Source: LSUCC0057 sp048549915
GTDB lineage: Bacteria > Pseudomonadota > Gammaproteobacteria > Pseudomonadales > Porticoccaceae
NCBI GenBank assembly: GCA_048549915.1
Contig: JBLYYE010000007.1
Coordinates: forward strand, 1-55,703
Length of the DNA stretch: 55,703 bases
Direction of reading: 5' to 3'
A model generated the notes under the pieces. That model was not told the origin of the DNA and did not search any database. It saw nothing but the letters and a program-made list of their open reading frames with translations. Shown piece after piece: positions 51,781-55,703 of the stretch (position 1 is its first letter; each line of letters opens with the position of its first letter). Made by a program: the position numbers and the translations under genes.

Positions 51781-53973
51781 ATGAAGCCGTTTATTCAGCT
51801 TACTCTAGCCGCTGCCATCTCTCAGCTAGCGACAACTGCCGCCGCCGATCACAGCCACAGCGAACGACAAAACCGCGAAATAAACGACATCGTTGTCTCC
51901 AGCCCGCTAATGCCAATGCCGCACAGCGACCACACGCTCAACCAAGAGAGTCTCAAGCAGCGTCAAGTTGCCGCCACTGACAGCGCCGCACTACTGAACA
52001 AATTACCCGGCATTTCGAGCAGCAGCGCCGGCAGTGTTTCGAGCCTGCCACAGCTACGCGGACTCGGCGATGATCGGGTAAAAATCGAACTGGACGGCGT
52101 CAGCCTGATCTCGGCGTGCGGCAACCACATGAACCCGCCGCTCTCCTACACCGATCCCAGCCAGATTGAGGAACTCGCAGTCTTTGTCGGCGTGACACCA
52201 GTAGCTGTGGGTGGCGACAGCATTGCCGGTACCATTGTGGTGCGCAGCGCAGCGCCCGAATTTGCTAAAACTGAACAATGGATCAATAGCGGCAGTGTGA
52301 GCAGCTACTACCGCAGCAACGGCGACGGACACGGTCTCAACGTCGGTGTCACTGCCGCCAACCAAATACTTGCTGTGCGCTACGAGGGCAGCGTCGCTAC
52401 AGCCAATAACTACCGCTCGGCAGAGGATTTTAAAGCCGCAGGCAGTGCCGCTAGCGACCGCGGTTTTCTGGCTGCAGATGAGGTCGGTTCAACTGCCTTT
52501 GAAAGCCACAACCACGCGCTGCGCATAGACACTAACGGCGACCAACATCGCTTTGGTTTGGATATCGGCTATCAGCACATACCCTTTCAGGGTTTTGCCA
52601 ACCAGCGCATGGATATGCTCGACAACACCAGTTATCGCGCTGCGCTGCGTCACAGTGGCGACTACAGTTGGGGCAGTGTCAACAGCCGCCTCTACTGGGA
52701 GAACACCGAACATCTGATGAACTTTGGGCCCGACAAACAATACCTCTACGGCACTGCCAGCGGTATGCCAATGGAAACTGAGGGCACCAGCCTCGGCCTA
52801 GCTGTCGATATAGACTATCAACTCAGCGCTGAGCAGATATTGCGCTACGGTGTTGAGCTGCAACGCTACCAGCTAGACGACTGGTGGGAAGCCTCTGGCA
52901 GCATGATGATGGCACCTGATACCTTTTGGAATATTCGCAATGGCCAGCGCGATCGCGATGCGGTTTTTGCCGAGCTGCAGAGCCGCCACAGCCAACAGCT
53001 AAGCAGTTTGATCGGCCTGCGCTACGAGCAGGTGACCAGCTCCGCGGATGAGGTGCAGGGTTACAACGCTATGTACGCCAGCGATGTCTCAGCTTTTAAT
53101 AGTCTCGATCGCACGCAAAGCGACGACAATATCGACTTTAGTGCCCAGCTGACTTACATCATCGCCCCGGGCAGTGAAATCGATTTGGGTGCCGCGCGCA
53201 AAGTGCGCTCACCCAACCTCTATGAGCGCTACAGCTGGAGCCGCAACGGCATGGCAATGCGCATGATCAATACCGTCGGCGATGGCAACGGCTACACCGG
53301 CAATGTCAATTTAACACCTGAAACAGCGCACTCACTGACTGCCGATTGGCGCTGGTTTGACAGCGAAAAACAGCAGTGGGCACTCACGGTATCGCCGTTT
53401 TATACCGTAGTCGACGACTATATCGACGCCACCTTGTGCACTGCACCTAGCTGCGACAACAACGGCGACTTCCGCTATCTGCAATACGCCAATGAGGATG
53501 CCCGCCTTTGGGGTTTGGATATCTCTGCACAGCGCGATCTGGGCGGTGAGAAACTTGGCCATTGGGAGGTCAGCGCTGCGCTGAGTTATATCAATGCTGA
53601 GCGCCGCGACGATGGCGACACGCTCTACAACACTTTGCCACTGACGGCTCAGCTGACCCTCACCCAACACTGGGGCGATTGGACCAACAGTGTCGAGTGG
53701 CAACTGGTGGCGGCCAAAGATGACGGCTCACTGCTGCGCAACGAAATAGAGACCGCCGGTTACGGCCTAGTTACTCTGCGCAGCTCGTGGAGCCAAAGCA
53801 AGCTGCGCTTGGATGTGGGCGTTGAGAACCTCTTCGACCAAAGCTATGCGCTCGCTCAAGGGGGTGCCTATACCGGCCAGGGTGCCACCATGAGCGCCAG
53901 CGGTGTAGTGTGGGGCGTTGCGCTACCCGGCCCAGGCCGCTCGCTCTATTTGGCTGCCAACTACAGCTGGTAA
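51781..53973 (+). CDS. TonB-dependent receptor, OprC/NosA copper-type
   Basis: This is a 730-residue outer-membrane receptor with a signal peptide (about residues 1-22), a TonB-box-like NDIVVSSPL, a plug containing LRGLGDDRVKIELDGVS, and a barrel ending in YLAANYSW with terminal Trp. The plug has C113-G-N-H-M117, a CxxxM motif like the copper site of Pseudomonas OprC. The protein is also rich in Met/His clusters (MPMPHSDH, SMMMAPD, NGMAMRM). Copper uptake is therefore likely. AAAGGAGC precedes the ATG. It converges on the DUF3581 gene with a 13-base overlap. Confidence 0.9.
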   Translation: MKPFIQLTLAAAISQLATTAAADHSHSERQNREINDIVVSSPLMPMPHSDHTLNQESLKQRQVAATDSAALLNKLPGISSSSAGSVSSLPQLRGLGDDRVKIELDGVSLISACGNHMNPPLSYTDPSQIEELAVFVGVTPVAVGGDSIAGTIVVRSAAPEFAKTEQWINSGSVSSYYRSNGDGHGLNVGVTAANQILAVRYEGSVATANNYRSAEDFKAAGSAASDRGFLAADEVGSTAFESHNHALRIDTNGDQHRFGLDIGYQHIPFQGFANQRMDMLDNTSYRAALRHSGDYSWGSVNSRLYWENTEHLMNFGPDKQYLYGTASGMPMETEGTSLGLAVDIDYQLSAEQILRYGVELQRYQLDDWWEASGSMMMAPDTFWNIRNGQRDRDAVFAELQSRHSQQLSSLIGLRYEQVTSSADEVQGYNAMYASDVSAFNSLDRTQSDDNIDFSAQLTYIIAPGSEIDLGAARKVRSPNLYERYSWSRNGMAMRMINTVGDGNGYTGNVNLTPETAHSLTADWRWFDSEKQQWALTVSPFYTVVDDYIDATLCTAPSCDNNGDFRYLQYANEDARLWGLDISAQRDLGGEKLGHWEVSAALSYINAERRDDGDTLYNTLPLTAQLTLTQHWGDWTNSVEWQLVAAKDDGSLLRNEIETAGYGLVTLRSSWSQSKLRLDVGVENLFDQSYALAQGGAYTGQGATMSASGVVWGVALPGPGRSLYLAANYSW

Positions 53974-54683
53974 GCGCGGCGACGCTCTAAATAGTCGGCG
54001 ACGATGGCATCCATCGGCGCCGACTCATAGGGGCGCAGCCCACCCAGAGCAATATACTTCTTGCCGCGCCCGACGATATCGCCCTGCTCGACGATAGCAA
54101 AATTAAAGATCACTTGGCCGCGGCGACCTTCAACACTGATAGTTGCCTCTTGCATCTCTAATTGCGGCGCACTGAAGTCAAAGTGCTCCAGTTCAAAATC
54201 CATCCCCTCATACATCACTAACGGCCGCTCGGGGTTGATCATCACCTGCTGTTGCTGCAGCAGAGGCATTAAAATAGCGGGGAAATTCTGGCCAGAAAAG
54301 CTCACATAAGCGGCTACTAGCTGATTAATCATGGTCGATTCACGACTGCACTCGCCGCTAGTAGTGGCACTCATAGCAAGTTTTTCGCGGCTGTCGATGA
54401 GCTCAATGTGTTGTTCGCCATCCGCGGTTGTTTGCGCCACCGAAAGTGGGCTGTCTGCTGCGATCGCTGCAGAAAAGTTAAATGCCATACTGCGATAGAG
54501 GCCAAACTGATTGAGAATAAGTCCAAACAGCAGATCCCCAGGAACCACAAAACGGCGGTTATCAGCATCGTGTAGAGGGTTAAAGTCGTTTGCGTAGTGC
54601 TTGGCAAAGTGGCTGCCTTGTGCAGCGCTAATCAACCAGCGATGTTCGCTATCGGTGGTGTAAAAATCGTCAAAATTAATCAC
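53961..54683 (-). CDS. DUF3581 family protein
   Basis: This is a 240-residue cytoplasmic protein recognisable by GSHFAKHYANDFNPLHDADNRRFVVPGDLLFGLILNQFG near the N-terminus, which resembles the hotdog/MaoC signature NPxHxD. This fits the DUF3581 family of gammaproteobacteria, a probable hotdog-fold protein without an assigned reaction. Its ATG overlaps the DUF2750 stop by 4 bases, so the two are co-translated. Confidence 0.85.
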   Translation of the reverse strand: MINFDDFYTTDSEHRWLISAAQGSHFAKHYANDFNPLHDADNRRFVVPGDLLFGLILNQFGLYRSMAFNFSAAIAADSPLSVAQTTADGEQHIELIDSREKLAMSATTSGECSRESTMINQLVAAYVSFSGQNFPAILMPLLQQQQVMINPERPLVMYEGMDFELEHFDFSAPQLEMQEATISVEGRRGQVIFNFAIVEQGDIVGRGKKYIALGGLRPYESAPMDAIVADYLERRRAYQL

Positions 54684-55057
54684 GGCAAGTCAGCCTCCAA
54701 CTCTTCACTCAAATCTAAAGGCTCGTACTCTTCACCGACCAGCTCTTCGTCCCAGTTAATCCCAACCAGCACCACATCGCCGTGCAGACCGGGCAACCAG
54801 TCATCGAGAAATTCTTCGAGATCTATTGCCACAGGTGCGTAAACCGCCCACTCACCATTGCACAGAGCCTCTGCCAGACGCCGATCAGACCAAAGCGGCA
54901 TTACCTCTACTTCGGTACTGCGCTCGGAGTCGACTAGCGCCCAGTCGCCCTCAGATGTGGCCAGCCCCCAGACAACCCCGGACTCTATCGCCTCGACGAC
55001 AAAACGATCTAGGTTCTCTTCGTAATCGTCTGCTAAAGGCTGCAATGGTTCATTCAT
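54680..55057 (-). CDS. DUF2750 family protein
   Basis: This is a 125-residue acidic protein. SGVVWGLATSEGDWALVDSE and VMPLWSDRRLAEALCNGEW match the DUF2750 pattern, and ALCNGEW..PVAIDLEEFLDDWLPGL is its C-terminal half. No function is known. It is the first gene of a two-gene unit with the DUF3581 gene. Confidence 0.83.
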   Translation of the reverse strand: MNEPLQPLADDYEENLDRFVVEAIESGVVWGLATSEGDWALVDSERSTEVEVMPLWSDRRLAEALCNGEWAVYAPVAIDLEEFLDDWLPGLHGDVVLVGINWDEELVGEEYEPLDLSEELEADLP

Positions 55058-55207
55058 AAAATTTGGCTCGGCAGTAAATAAAGCGGCATTTTACCCTGTA
55101 TTGCTCAGAGATATTAGCCGCTATCTCACGGTTGAGTTCTGCTACTCTAGAGCGGTGAGCCACTCTGGGCACAACTAACAACAATAACTCAGACACGAGG
55201 TAAGCCA

Positions 55208-55438
55208 ATGCAACTCGAAAAATCTCTTCTAGAAGATCTTGCGCTGTTAATGCAGTTCCCAGACAGCACCGGCTTGGCCGGCCTAAAAGTACACAGCGAT
55301 GCCAGCGGTGAGAGTATTGCTGCGGCACAACGACTCCACAGCAAAGGTTTAACCACCCAGAGTGATGGCGGCTACTTAACGCCGTTTGGTCATGAAGCGC
55401 GCGAGCTCGGCGATAAACTGCTGGCAATTCTCAGCTAG
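55208..55438 (+). CDS. TIGR02647-family small protein
   Basis: This is a 76-residue protein with LHSKGLTTQSDGGYLTPFGHEA, matching the TIGR02647 family. The end of that segment looks like a winged-helix turn, so DNA binding is possible but unproven. CGAGGTAAGCCA precedes the ATG. It converges with the transporter fragment, overlapping by 8 bases. Confidence 0.83.
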   Translation: MQLEKSLLEDLALLMQFPDSTGLAGLKVHSDASGESIAAAQRLHSKGLTTQSDGGYLTPFGHEARELGDKLLAILS

Positions 55439-55703
55439 CGGCCAAGCGCCGATAGTAACTGCGCAGCCATCCGTAAGCGCAGACACCCACCAAAACGTTG
55501 GCACTGGCGCTGGCGACAAACAGACCGCTGATGCCCAGCTCGGTTTGCAGAAGCCACGCCAGTGGCAGATAGACGCCAATAACCCGCGCGACTGAAATCA
55601 CGGTTGCCGGCAGCGGGCGACCGAGCCCGTTGAACGAGGCGTTGGCAGCCATCACTAAGCCGTAGCAGCCGTAACTGATCGGAACAATCCGCAAATAGCT
55701 GAC
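55431..55703 (-). CDS. Probable MATE-family transporter, C-terminal fragment
   Basis: The open frame enters from the right window edge and encodes about 90 residues ending LRSYYRRLAAS. It has three hydrophobic segments with ANASFNGLGRPLPATVIS and GVYLPLAWLL, which resemble the C-terminal half of MATE (multidrug and toxin extrusion) proteins. The N-terminal majority is outside the window, so the family call is moderate. Confidence 0.7.
   Translation of the reverse strand, partial: VSYLRIVPISYGCYGLVMAANASFNGLGRPLPATVISVARVIGVYLPLAWLLQTELGISGLFVASASANVLVGVCAYGWLRSYYRRLAAS

Noticed and set aside
1..55703. CRISPR array, rRNA or tRNA genes
   Set aside because: No direct-repeat/spacer pattern, no rRNA-like stretch and no tRNA cloverleaf was recognised on reading both strands.

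Overview
The window reads as chromosome from a marine-type gammaproteobacterium, probably Cellvibrionales/Spongiibacterales or a close relative. The right end is a conserved gammaproteobacterial block (ssb, an MFS exporter, uvrA, then DUF3581, DUF2750 and TIGR02647 genes). The left 33 kb is catabolic and accessory: TonB-dependent receptors, acyl-CoA enzymes, Old Yellow Enzyme homologues and a sulfatase. This taxonomic call is inference from gene content; no rRNA gene is present.

1-11.1 kb: a TonB-dependent receptor cut by the window edge, a divergent TetR regulator, and a complete quinohemoprotein amine dehydrogenase (QHNDH) operon. Its genes are qhpA (diheme alpha subunit), qhpD (radical SAM crosslinker), qhpC (crosslinked gamma subunit that carries cysteine tryptophylquinone), qhpB (beta propeller), qhpF (ABC exporter), qhpE (subtilisin-like leader protease) and qhpG (flavin monooxygenase). 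Two near-palindromic copies of AGGTCAATTGACCT bracket its promoter.

11.1-29.1 kb: an aryl-CoA catabolic cluster. A cyclase-family hydrolase resembling isatin hydrolase, a two-subunit TPP/Fe-S 2-oxoacid oxidoreductase (IorAB-like), a fused 2-aminobenzoyl-CoA (or salicylyl-CoA) monooxygenase/reductase, an SDR, an enoyl-CoA hydratase homologue, two acyl-CoA dehydrogenases, two MaoC proteins, a PaaI thioesterase, a Rid protein, a P450 and two stand-alone Old Yellow Enzymes lie together. I infer a route isatin -> isatinate -> 2-aminobenzoyl-CoA -> ring reduction -> beta-oxidation-like steps, with the IorAB-like enzyme making the CoA thioester directly, because no aryl-CoA ligase is present.

29.2-33.0 kb: a secreted sulfatase, a class C beta-lactamase-fold serine hydrolase and a nitroreductase, with strong terminators between them.

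33.1-42.8 kb: a sulfide/sulfane-sulfur oxidation island. It has a FisR-type sigma-54 activator, a divergent sigma-54 promoter with an upstream dyad, persulfide dioxygenase, a DUF442-sulfide:quinone oxidoreductase fusion, a SulP transporter, a CioAB-type cytochrome bd oxidase, a 1-Cys peroxiredoxin and a split YeeE/YedE transporter. The unit links sulfide oxidation to a sulfide-tolerant terminal oxidase.

42.8-46.6 kb: a looser, AT-richer accessory stretch with a ParDE toxin-antitoxin pair, a cytidylyltransferase plus CDP-alcohol phosphatidyltransferase pair, a probable decayed small gene and a 38-residue lysine-rich ORF.

46.6-55.7 kb: ssb, MFS transporter, uvrA, a copper-type (OprC/NosA-like) TonB receptor behind a 17-bp palindrome, DUF3581, DUF2750, TIGR02647, and the C-terminal end of a probable MATE transporter cut by the window edge.
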